DNA from: M3007 sp046296435
GTDB lineage: Bacteria > Bacteroidota > Bacteroidia > Chitinophagales > Saprospiraceae
Assembly (NCBI GenBank): GCA_046296435.1
Contig: JBKBLI010000001.1
Span: 62,001 to 126,000, forward strand
DNA: 64,000 bases
Direction of reading: 5' to 3'
Shown: one piece after another, positions 1 through 7,238 of the stretch
Position numbering within the stretch: the stretch's first letter is position 1
Layout of the letters: each line of letters starts with the position of its first letter
Notes under the pieces: generated by a model
What the model was told of the DNA's origin: nothing
What the model saw: only the letters and a program-made list of their open reading frames with translations
The model's database searches: none
Translations under genes and position numbers: made by a program

Positions 1-1115
1 AGTTGTCGTTGCGGGCTACTTTAATGCCTGTATTGATCTGCAGATAGTTGTTGAAGAAACCGGGCGTCAGGTTGAGCGCCGCACTTTGACGCTGGAATTT
101 ATCTGTTTTGAGAATACCGTCGCGGTCGGTCAGACCCAAAGACAGGCGATAGGGCACAGACCCTATACCGCCCGACAAAGCCAGCGTGTGGTCCATACCA
201 AAAGCGTTCTGGTATATTTCGTCCTGCCAGTTGGTATTGGCGTTGCCTAAGAGTTGACGCGAGGGGTGATTGTCGCCAAATCGGGTATTGATGATATTTC
301 TGAACTCGTCGGCGCTTAACACGTCGATGCGGTTGGCCGGCGTACTGAAAGAGAAGTTGTTGCTGTAGTCAACTGCCAGCTTGCGCTTGAGCGAGCCTTT
401 TTTGGTGGTGATGATAATCACGCCGTTGGAAGCCCGCAGACCATATAGCGCCGTGGACGAGGCGTCTTTCAATACCGTGAATGATTCAATATCGTTGGGA
501 TTGATGATATTGAATACGTTGCGCGCACCGCCCGGTCCGGTATTGCTCAAGGGTACGCCGTCCACAATGATCAACGGATCGTTGCTGGCGCTCAACGAAG
601 ACCCGCCGCGAATCCGGATGGTGGCGCCGCCGCCGGGATCGGGATTGGTGGTCACTTGCACGCCGGCGACTTTACCAACCAGCAGTTCTTGCGGGGAGTT
701 GATGGCGCCTTTATTGAAGTCTTTTTCGGTCACGGCAAAAAGCGAACCGGTTACATCCTCTTTGCGTACGGTGCCATAAGCCACTACGATAGCCTCGCTG
801 AGCAACAACCCCGAACTGAGCGCTATGACATACTCGTTGGAGGCGCTCAGGGGGATCACTTGCGTGTCGTAACCCGTATAACTGACCTCAATCTGCGTCA
901 CACCCTCAGGTAAGACAAAAGAAAAACGACCATCGAAATCTGTGTTTGCGCCTACCGTAGCGCCTACGGCCCGAACGCTGGCGCCGATCAGCGCTTCGCC
1001 GGTTTCAACATCAGTTACTACGCCGCTAATTTGTCGCTGCGCCCAAAGTCCGAACGCCGAAAACAGCATAATGCTCAGCAGGGCGAAGTAAGATTTAAGT
1101 TTAGTTTGTAACATA
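1..1115 (-). CDS. SusC/RagA-family TonB-linked outer membrane receptor, 5' part only
   Basis: The reading frame is open from an ATG at 1115 to the window edge (about 371 residues), so the 3' end is missing. It starts with a signal peptide (hydrophobic LLSIMLFSAFGLWAQ), then a carboxypeptidase-regulatory-like beta domain (ISGVVTDVETGEALIGA), then the TonB plug. Plug landmarks are IVVAYGTVRKEDVTGS, LVGKVAGVQV, IRIRGGSSL, IIVDGVP and a RASNGVIIITT motif, followed by early barrel strands. This order is typical of SusC/RagA proteins, which import glycans or peptides across the outer membrane with a SusD lipoprotein partner. A susD gene would be expected beyond the left edge but cannot be seen. The substrate cannot be inferred. 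The family call is secure. Confidence 0.93.
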
Positions 1116-1540
1116 CAAAGAAAAGGTTAAAGATTTGAAGCAATCTGGCGACTTAGTGTAAATGTCACCATTTCAAAGACGCTGCAATACTACGACTATT
1201 TTTAAAATCGCCGTGTAAATTTTGTTAACTAATTATTAATAAGTGGCAAAAATTCGTCTATACTGTCATTATTTTTGAATATTGGCAATATCTCCAAATG
1301 ACAGAATAGTTATACTATAGCTCATAGTGTCGTATCTACAATAAGATCGGCCGTTCCCCGTAGGCGGCGGGAACGACGCTTTCACATGTTCGCGAGGCGC
1401 AAAAGCAACGGGGTTTGGACAAGCGGGTGAGATCCGTGCCAAAACGCTACCCCTTTTTTTAGAAAAAAAGCGTGCGAAAAAGCGTGGTCATGCGGGTTAG
1501 ACCCGCGCATATCCGGTGAATAGACCCAGTGAAGCGCAGT
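1116..1540. other. Intergenic spacer between susC-like gene and ABC ATPase
   Basis: No convincing gene in 425 bases. The part near 1200-1320 is AT-rich and probably holds the leftward receptor promoter, although I find no perfect TAnnTTTG octamer. Two hairpins lie downstream of the ABC gene, which is read leftward: CGTTCCC (1352-1358) with GGGAACG (1369-1375), and GCGGGT (1492-1497) with ACCCGC (1501-1506). Between them sits a T7-AG-A7 dyad at 1454-1469. These probably act as the terminator zone of the ABC transcription unit. Confidence 0.5.
1454..1469. repeat. T7-AG-A7 dyad, copy 1 of a recurring motif
   Basis: Sequence TTTTTTTAGAAAAAAA. The identical 16-mer recurs at 52079-52094, and in reverse orientation at 39492-39507. 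Close variants lie in other spacers (6501-6514, 21553-21569, 36437-36453, 43026-43042). The two-base centre is too short for an RNA hairpin loop, so it may act as bent DNA or as the U-tract of bidirectional terminators. Confidence 0.6.
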
Positions 1541-2254
1541 TCAGGCGTTTGTCCCCAGCATTTGGACGGGCGTCGGGTCGTTGGCTTCGTCGGATTCAAT
1601 CAGCCCGTCGCGCAGACGAACGATTCGACGCGCATGTTGGGCAATGTCATTTTCATGTGTCACGACAATAATGGTGTTGCCTGCGCGGTGGAGTTCCTCA
1701 AACAGGGCCATGATCTCATAGGAGGTTTTGGTATCGAGGTTGCCGGTAGGTTCGTCGGCTAGGATAATGGCCGGGTCATTGACCAAAGCCCTGGCTACGG
1801 CTACCCTTTGGCGTTGGCCTCCCGACAATTCATTGGGTTTGTGGTGCATGCGGTCGCCCAACCCGACTGCTTTGAGCACCTCCTTGGCTCTGATCAGCCG
1901 CTCTTCCCTTTTTTTCCCGGCATATACCAAAGGCAGCGCTACATTTTCCAGGGCGCTGAGCCGGGGCAACAGATTAAAGGTCTGAAATACGAATCCGATC
2001 TGACGGTTGCGCACCTCGGCCAATTGTCCGTCGTCCATGGCGCCGACCTCGACGCCATTGAGCCAATATTGACCCCGCGTGGGCGAGTCCAGACATCCCA
2101 ACAAGTTCATCAGCGTGGATTTGCCGCTTCCAGAGGGACCCATGAGGGCTACATACTCATTGCGTTCGATATTGAGCGATACGTCTTTGAGAGCCTCTAC
2201 TTTTTCCTCCCCCATGAGGTATGTTTTATTCAGGTTTTTGATCGAGATCAGCAT
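1541..2254 (-). CDS. ABC transporter ATP-binding protein (LolD/MacB-type)
   Basis: A 237-residue ATPase of the family that powers MacB/LolCDE/FtsE-type permeases. All nucleotide-binding motifs are intact: Walker A GPSGSGKST near residue 40, Q-loop in VFQTFNLLPRL, signature LSGGQRQR, Walker B IILADEPTGNLD and the H-loop VVTHE. These proteins drive export or lipoprotein release by mechanotransmission. No permease gene follows; the only neighbour in the unit is a 57-residue membrane protein that ends 10 bases upstream. The permease may be encoded elsewhere. The C-terminal tail (about 15 residues after LRDGLIES) is polar and unremarkable. The substrate is unknown. Confidence 0.93.
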   Translation of the reverse strand: MLISIKNLNKTYLMGEEKVEALKDVSLNIERNEYVALMGPSGSGKSTLMNLLGCLDSPTRGQYWLNGVEVGAMDDGQLAEVRNRQIGFVFQTFNLLPRLSALENVALPLVYAGKKREERLIRAKEVLKAVGLGDRMHHKPNELSGGQRQRVAVARALVNDPAIILADEPTGNLDTKTSYEIMALFEELHRAGNTIIVVTHENDIAQHARRIVRLRDGLIESDEANDPTPVQMLGTNA

Positions 2255-2264
2255 ACGCGAGCGT

Positions 2265-2438
2265 CTATTTTTTTCGCAGGAAAAGGCCGGTCACAGCTAC
2301 CAGGGCGCCAACCATCAGGGCGACAAACTGGCGGATGAGTTCCGGAAAGACCCAGACCAATATGCCGCCGACAACAATGAGCGCCGCCAATATGCCGAGC
2401 AGCCATCTGAACCGGGATGATGAGTTTGATTTTTGCAT
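2265..2438 (-). CDS. Small two-helix membrane protein upstream of ABC ATPase
   Basis: A 57-residue frame running from ATG at 2438 to TAG at 2265-2267. It reads MQKSNSSSRFRWLLGI at the start and ends TGLFLRKK. Two hydrophobic stretches (about residues 13-31 and 36-52) are joined by the short FPELIRQF turn, and both ends are basic, so this is a helical hairpin protein. It ends 10 bases before the ABC ATPase start and has a TACCTTTG promoter element 13 bases before its ATG, so the two are probably co-transcribed. No family is recognised. A role as a tiny partner of the ATPase is only inferred from position. Confidence 0.68.
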   Translation of the reverse strand: MQKSNSSSRFRWLLGILAALIVVGGILVWVFPELIRQFVALMVGALVAVTGLFLRKK

Positions 2439-2451
2439 AATTTTTGACTTT

Positions 2452-2459
2452 CAAAGGTA
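2452..2459 (-). promoter_or_regulatory. Bacteroidota -7 promoter element
   Basis: TACCTTTG on the minus strand, matching TAnnTTTG, 13 bases before the small membrane protein ATG. A TTG lies 23 bases upstream (CAA at 2483-2485 on the plus strand), at the long end of the usual spacing. Confidence 0.6.
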
Positions 2460-2633
2460 CTACCGCATGCAAATTCAAAGATCAACACTTGGACAATACC
2501 GGCAGAATAATCGTTGAACAGCCTTTTTTACCAGACCAAAAATACAGGCTTTTCTGAAGTCTAGGCAAAAAAACAAAAAAGTAAGCCCCCCCTATCCGAA
2601 AACAAAGTACCTTCGCTGGCTCAAAACATTGCC

Positions 2634-3284
2634 ATGACAGGAGATTTGCCGCCAGAAAAGCACCGGATCAAACACGTGGCCATCGCAGGCAACATCGGCG
2701 CCGGGAAAACGACCCTTAGCGAATTACTGGGTAAACATTTTGGATGGGAAGTGCACTACGAAAGCACCGACAATAATCCTTATTTAGCCGACTTTTATTT
2801 GGATATGAAGCGCTGGTCGTTCAACCTGCAGGTGTTCTTTTTATCCAGCCGCTATCAACAGATCGTGAACATACAGCAGGGCTTCAGAACGGTCATACAG
2901 GACCGTACGATTTATGAAGACGCTTATATCTTCGCGCCCAATCTTGCGGATATGGGGCTGATGGAGCGCCGCGATTTTGAAAATTACACGACCCTTTTTC
3001 AAACCATCGTATCCCAAATCCGACCGCCAGATTTGCTGATTTATTTGCGGGCCAGCATACCTACTTTGGTTGAGCACATCCAGATGCGGGGACGGGATTA
3101 TGAGGGCAGCATAAGCATCGATTACCTCAAACGACTCAACGACCGCTACGAAAACTGGATCAACAGCTATCAGGAAGGGAGGCTGCTCGTCATCAATTCG
3201 GACCAGTTGGATTTCAGTCAGCGCAAGGAAGATGCCGCCAAAGTGATCGAAATGGTTCATGCCGATTTGCACGGCTTGTTTTGA
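2634..3284 (+). CDS. Deoxynucleoside kinase
   Basis: A 216-residue enzyme of the dCK/dGK family, which phosphorylates deoxynucleosides with ATP in the salvage pathway. The P-loop GNIGAGKTT is near residue 22. Substrate-site residues appear in YESTDNNPYLADFY and in RTVIQDRTIYEDAYIF, the equivalent of the catalytic E/D-R-S motif. The lid arginines fall in MRGRDYE. The length is normal for bacterial members. Nucleoside preference cannot be read from the sequence. A near-consensus promoter octamer, TACCTTCG (2618-2625), ends only 8 bases before the ATG, so the leader would be extremely short. aroC follows 28 bases downstream and may share the transcript. Confidence 0.93.
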   Translation: MTGDLPPEKHRIKHVAIAGNIGAGKTTLSELLGKHFGWEVHYESTDNNPYLADFYLDMKRWSFNLQVFFLSSRYQQIVNIQQGFRTVIQDRTIYEDAYIFAPNLADMGLMERRDFENYTTLFQTIVSQIRPPDLLIYLRASIPTLVEHIQMRGRDYEGSISIDYLKRLNDRYENWINSYQEGRLLVINSDQLDFSQRKEDAAKVIEMVHADLHGLF

Positions 3285-3312
3285 CTTCAATTAACAAATC
3301 TACTTTTTCTGG

Positions 3313-4401
3313 ATGTCCAGCATCACAGGCGTTTTGTTTCGCGTCAGCACCTTTGGCGAATCGCACGGAGAGGCCGTCGGGTGCGTGATCGACGGGTGCC
3401 CTGCCGGATTGGCTCTGGACCTCGGCTTTATCCAGCGCGAACTTGACCGGCGGCGACCCGGCCAAAGCGACATTACCACCCAACGTAAAGAAAGCGACCG
3501 GGCGCGCATACTCAGCGGCGTGTTCGAGGGCCTGACCACAGGAGCGCCCATTGCCATAGCGCTCTACAACGAAGACTACCGCTCTGCCGATTACGAACAC
3601 CTCCGCAACGTCTATCGACCCAGCCATGCCGACAACACGTGGCACGCCAAGTATGGCGTGCGCGACCACCGTGGCGGCGGTCGTTCCAGCGCAAGAGAAA
3701 CGGCGGCGCGCGTAGCGGCCGGCGCCGTGGCTAAATTGCTGTTAGCCCACTACGGAATCGAGATATACGCCTGGGTCGATCAGATTGGCGATCTGCGACT
3801 CGACAAACCCGACGATGAAATAGACCTCGCGTTGGTCGAAGCGCACGAAACCCGCTGCCCCGACCCTGCGTTGGCTGCGCAAATGAGCCAGTTGATCAAA
3901 GCTACGCGCAAAGAGGGCGACACCATTGGCGGAGCTATCCGCTGCCTGGTCCGCAACTGCCCGCCCGGACTCGGACAGCCGGTGTTCGATAAACTGCACG
4001 CCGACCTCGCCAAGGCTGTCATGAGCATCAACGCTGTCAAAGGCTTCGAAATAGGAGCCGGATTTGCCGCAGCCGCCATGCGCGGCTCGCAACACAATGA
4101 CTTGCCGCTTCCTGCCCCGCCCGACAATCCTAAAACATACCGAACCGCTACCAACCGCTCAGGCGGAATACAGGGCGGCATCTCGAACGGCATGAACATC
4201 ACATTCCGCGCAGCATTCAAACCTGTGGCTACGCTCCTGCGCGATCAGACAAGCGTCGATGACCAAGGGCAGCCGGTCACTGTAGCCGGCAAGGGCCGCC
4301 ACGACCCCTGCGTGGTTCCCCGGGCGGTACCCATCGTAGAAGCCATGGCCGCCCTGACGCTGGCCGACCACCTGCTACGCGCACGCGCCGATAAGGTTTG
4401 A
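3313..4401 (+). CDS. aroC: Chorismate synthase
   Basis: A 362-residue enzyme that converts EPSP to chorismate, the last step of the shikimate pathway, using reduced FMN. Family landmarks are TFGESHGEAVGCVIDGCPAG at the N terminus, the RRPGQS motif, HADNTWHAKYGVRDHRGGGR around residues 98-118, and the SGGIQGGISNG motif near residue 280. It is full length with no disruption. Chorismate is also the substrate of MqnA, encoded at 18633 in this window, so aromatic and menaquinone synthesis connect here. It follows the deoxynucleoside kinase by 28 bases; a TACTTTTT string just before the ATG is a weak additional promoter candidate. Confidence 0.97.
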   Translation: MSSITGVLFRVSTFGESHGEAVGCVIDGCPAGLALDLGFIQRELDRRRPGQSDITTQRKESDRARILSGVFEGLTTGAPIAIALYNEDYRSADYEHLRNVYRPSHADNTWHAKYGVRDHRGGGRSSARETAARVAAGAVAKLLLAHYGIEIYAWVDQIGDLRLDKPDDEIDLALVEAHETRCPDPALAAQMSQLIKATRKEGDTIGGAIRCLVRNCPPGLGQPVFDKLHADLAKAVMSINAVKGFEIGAGFAAAAMRGSQHNDLPLPAPPDNPKTYRTATNRSGGIQGGISNGMNITFRAAFKPVATLLRDQTSVDDQGQPVTVAGKGRHDPCVVPRAVPIVEAMAALTLADHLLRARADKV

Positions 4402-4658
4402 GCGCGCCGCGCGCTTCACCCAACGCCGGACGTGAGCGCAACCGCAAAATGCGCTGAAAACACCCAGCAAAAGCCCTTTATCAAAAAAGTGAAAATGCAG
4501 ATCGAGAAGAAGCCTTACTTTTCCGCGCTGAAAGCCAAACCGGACTACGCCTGCTTGGCTGCCATAAAAGAATGGGCTTGAGATATCCGCGCTGGCGCTT
4601 TCCGCAAACCTCAGCGTCTCATCGCAAGATCAATCGATCAAACATTATACTACAAACC

Positions 4659-5675
4659 ATGAAATACCGTATCTTTGGAACAAGCGGCTTGCGCGTATCC
4701 GAACTCTGCCTCGGCGCCATGACCTTTGGCGTCGAATGGGGCTGGGGCGCAGACAAGCACGAAAGCAAACGCATATTTGACGCCTTCGCTAAAGCCGGCG
4801 GCAACTTCCTGGACACCGCCAACCGCTACACCGAGGGTACCAGCGAACGCTGGCTTGGCGAATTCATCAAAAATGACCGCGATCATTTTGTACTGGCTAC
4901 CAAATTCACACTCAAAGACCGGCATGGCGATCTGAACTTTGCGGGCAGCCACCGCAAAAACATGATGCGATCCGTCAACGAAAGCCTGCGCCGACTGGAT
5001 ACGGAGTTTATTGACTTGCTTTGGGTGCACGCCTGGGATCACCTCACGCCAACCGACGAAGTAATGCGCGGCCTCGAAGATTTGGTCAGTAGCGGCAAAG
5101 TGCATTATATAGGCGTATCCGACACGCCGGCATGGGTAGTCAGCCACGCACAAACCTTAGCCCAAATGCGCGGATGGGCCGCTTTTGCCGGCCTGCAAAT
5201 CGAATACTCGTTGCTCCAGCGCACGCCCGAGCGCGACCTACTCCCCATGGCCAAACACTTCGGACTGGCCGTCACCCCCTGGGGGCCCATAGGCGGCGGA
5301 GCGCTTACCGGCAAATACCTTCGCGGCGATAAAGGACGCCTCAACGATAACAGCGCCCGCCTCAACGAACGCGCCCAAGCCATAGCCGCCAAAGTAGTGG
5401 AAGTCGCCGAAAAAATGGGCGTCCAACCCGCTCATATCGCCATCAACTGGACGCGCCAACGCGACCCACAACTTACGACAATCCCCATCGTAGGCGCGCG
5501 CACGGAAGCCCAAATCACCGATACGCTGTCCTGCGCCGACCAACGAATACCCGACGAACTGATCCGCGAATTGGATGAGATCAGCGCCATCGAACTGGGA
5601 TTCCCCCACGACTTCCTCCAGTCAGACGGCGTCCGCGATGTCGTCTTTAGCGGAATGCTGGGACAAATTTTTTAA
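4659..5675 (+). CDS. Aldo/keto reductase
   Basis: A 338-residue NADPH-dependent oxidoreductase with the AKR (beta/alpha)8 barrel. I chose ATG 4659 because MKYRIFGTSGLRVSELCLG is the standard family start; the frame stays open back to an unlikely ATG at 4572. The catalytic tetrad is visible: Asp and Tyr in FLDTANRYTEG, Lys in LATKF and His in LLWVHAWDH. The cofactor-binding end is PIVGART near residue 290. Closest by look to the AKR11/12-like bacterial group; the physiological substrate is unknown. The SDR-like gene follows 44 bases downstream and probably shares its transcript. Confidence 0.92.
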   Translation: MKYRIFGTSGLRVSELCLGAMTFGVEWGWGADKHESKRIFDAFAKAGGNFLDTANRYTEGTSERWLGEFIKNDRDHFVLATKFTLKDRHGDLNFAGSHRKNMMRSVNESLRRLDTEFIDLLWVHAWDHLTPTDEVMRGLEDLVSSGKVHYIGVSDTPAWVVSHAQTLAQMRGWAAFAGLQIEYSLLQRTPERDLLPMAKHFGLAVTPWGPIGGGALTGKYLRGDKGRLNDNSARLNERAQAIAAKVVEVAEKMGVQPAHIAINWTRQRDPQLTTIPIVGARTEAQITDTLSCADQRIPDELIRELDEISAIELGFPHDFLQSDGVRDVVFSGMLGQIF

Positions 5676-5719
5676 AAGGCGCATAGCGCGGATACAAATT
5701 TTAACACAGGAAAAACAGT

Positions 5720-6370
5720 ATGAAAGTCCTGATAATTGGCGTAGGGCCGGGAATCGGCCATTCTCTGGCAAAGCGTTTCGGCCGCGAAAATTTTGAAGTA
5801 CTCATGCTGGCCCGTAGCGCCGAAAAACTTTCGGCTTTCCGGGCTTCGCTGGCGTCGGAGGGAATACGCTCGCAAGGCATTGTCGGCGACCTGTCCGACG
5901 CCAAAACCTTTGCGCAACAAGCCAAAGAACTGGCAGCTCAACATCCGGATACTGAAGCGCTGATATACAATGCAAGCGTCTTGAATCCGGCCAAACCCTC
6001 CGAAGTCAATCCCGACACCCTTCTGACAGACATCCAGGTCAACGCACTCAGCGCAGTCGTGGCCGCGCAGGCATTCATCCCTCTATTCAAAGCCCGCCGC
6101 TCAGGCGCCTTTCTGCTCACCGGCGGCGGATCGGCTTTACAAGCGCCGCCTCATCTGGCCTCCCTGGGCCTCGGCAAAGCCGCATTGCGCAATTTTGCCT
6201 TCTCTTTGGCTCAAGAATGCATCCCGCACGGAATCAAAGTAGCTACCCTGACCATCTGCGGCATGGTGCAAAAAGACACGCCGTTCGACCCGGATCTGAT
6301 CGCCGAAGCCGTCTGGCAACAATACTGCAAAAAGCCCGGAGATGGCGAAGTAGAGCGCCTGTTCAAATAA
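5720..6370 (+). CDS. Atypical short-chain dehydrogenase-like protein lacking the catalytic Tyr
   Basis: A 216-residue Rossmann protein of the SDR superfamily. The cofactor loop IIGVGPGIGHSLA at the N terminus fits the GxxxGxG pattern and is followed by a basic LARSAEK that suggests NADP(H). A core NAS (in YNASV) replaces the usual NNAG. Where classical SDRs have YxxxK, this protein reads LASLGLGKAAL: the lysine is present but the tyrosine four residues before it is leucine. The serine position falls in LLTGGGSA. Catalysis by the standard mechanism is therefore doubtful. It may be a pseudoenzyme, an NADP-binding regulator or a divergent reductase. It sits behind the aldo/keto reductase and is followed by a hairpin. 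Confidence 0.85.
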   Translation: MKVLIIGVGPGIGHSLAKRFGRENFEVLMLARSAEKLSAFRASLASEGIRSQGIVGDLSDAKTFAQQAKELAAQHPDTEALIYNASVLNPAKPSEVNPDTLLTDIQVNALSAVVAAQAFIPLFKARRSGAFLLTGGGSALQAPPHLASLGLGKAALRNFAFSLAQECIPHGIKVATLTICGMVQKDTPFDPDLIAEAVWQQYCKKPGDGEVERLFK

Positions 6371-6427
6371 TACAGGACCAATCCAACCGGTCGGCGCGTA
6401 CCACGGGCAACATATCCACGTTTCCCG

Positions 6428-6468
6428 CTTTTCCCTGCTTTCTTATGAGAAAAGAAATCAGGGAAAAG
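6428..6468 (+). terminator. Hairpin downstream of the SDR-like gene
   Basis: CTTTTCCCTG (6428-6437) pairs perfectly with CAGGGAAAAG (6459-6468). An inner TTTCTT/AAGAAA helix extends the stem after one mismatch. It lies 57 bases after the stop codon. There is no long U-tract, so its role as a terminator is tentative. Confidence 0.5.
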
Positions 6469-6668
6469 GTATTCTTTTCTTACCCGCGCGCCTATTTTTA
6501 TTTTTTCAAAAAAAGAAAAGGGGCGGCATAAACAACCTCAGCCGCCCATAGCGCTTGCCGGGAGAGCAGGTCTGGGCGCAAACTTTGCTGTGCATTGATA
6601 AACAACAGCACACTAACCCAGTGGCACATGCCATCTGACAAAGGCTCAACCACATTTACCTCCTCAAC

Positions 6669-6699
6669 AAAAAAAAACCGCCAAACTTACGTCTGGCGG
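6669..6699 (-). terminator. Intrinsic terminator of the candidate small RNA
   Basis: Read on the minus strand, CCGCCA and TGGCGG form a 6-bp stem with a 10-base loop, followed at once by nine T residues. No leftward protein gene lies upstream, so it implies a non-coding leftward transcript. Confidence 0.75.
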
Positions 6700-6823
6700 C
6701 CAAGAACCTAATGAAAACAATCTTCCTACCGTTATCTCATAGTCCATTCCAACAAGGGGACAAATTGAATACGACCCCACTTGTCAAAAGTAACTATTTA
6801 TTTTTTACATCATCTAGTAATTT
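6669..6823 (-). ncRNA. Candidate intergenic small RNA, about 155 nt, possibly 6S-like
   Basis: On the minus strand a canonical Bacteroidota promoter (TTG at 6857-6859, 20-base spacer, TAACTTTG at 6829-6836) is followed about 155 bases later by a textbook intrinsic terminator: CCGCCA/TGGCGG stem (6678-6699) with nine U residues (6669-6677). No reading frame of note lies between. The predicted RNA has a closing GUUA/UAAC pairing (6731-6734 with 6791-6794), a large internal bubble and an inner hairpin joining ACAAG-u-GGGG to CCCCUUGU (6752-6784). A closing stem, open central bubble and terminal hairpin recall 6S RNA, but I cannot confirm family membership. Confidence 0.6.
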
Positions 6824-6828
6824 TGTGG

Positions 6829-6859
6829 CAAAGTTATAGCGCCTGAAAATTCTGTGCAA
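6829..6859 (-). promoter_or_regulatory. Complete Bacteroidota promoter (-33 TTG and -7 TAACTTTG)
   Basis: TTG (CAA at 6857-6859 on the plus strand), 20 bases, then TAACTTTG (6829-6836). Both boxes match the consensus with normal spacing. It points away from any protein gene and toward the terminator at 6669. Confidence 0.75.
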
Positions 6860-7238
6860 GTTTTTTTTGCATTTTTTACATTTTTATTGTTTTTGATCAA
6901 AATTGAGTCGAATTTTAGATCAAAAATGATAATTCAATGACCAAATTTAGACATTACGACACTTACTATATCGCAGAGGGATAGCAAATCACATTAATTA
7001 TTTAAAAAATATAAATCCAAATTGCCCCGCTATCTCGTTCCCTGCCGTACCCCATTTCGCAATAGTGTAAAGTGAACGCTTACAAGGATATTTTTTGTGC
7101 AAAATCTAAGATCGCCAAACTCTTTTTTCAAAAAATGTAAAATAATTTGCCATAAATATAATTTAACCGCTTTTGAACCGTTAGCAAACATTAGCTCCCC
7201 TACCAGATTATTTTTCTCGTCTTGAAACCGGCGAAACC

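Larger units (their letters stand above)
6371..7238. other. Long AT-rich spacer with a candidate small RNA
   Basis: An 868-base gap without a protein gene. From left to right it holds a hairpin downstream of the SDR gene (6428-6468), a T6-C-A7 dyad (6501-6514), a GGGCGGC/GCCGCCC hairpin (6521-6547), the candidate minus-strand RNA with its promoter and terminator (6669-6859), and an AT-rich stretch (about 6840-7200) that probably carries the rightward promoter of the HYR-repeat gene. No clean TAnnTTTG octamer was found on the plus strand near 7239. Confidence 0.6.

Noticed and set aside
4495..4581. 28-residue frame (MQIEKKPYFSALKAKPDYA) between aroC and the aldo/keto reductase
   Set aside because: Plausible composition but too short to support, with no promoter or terminator of its own.
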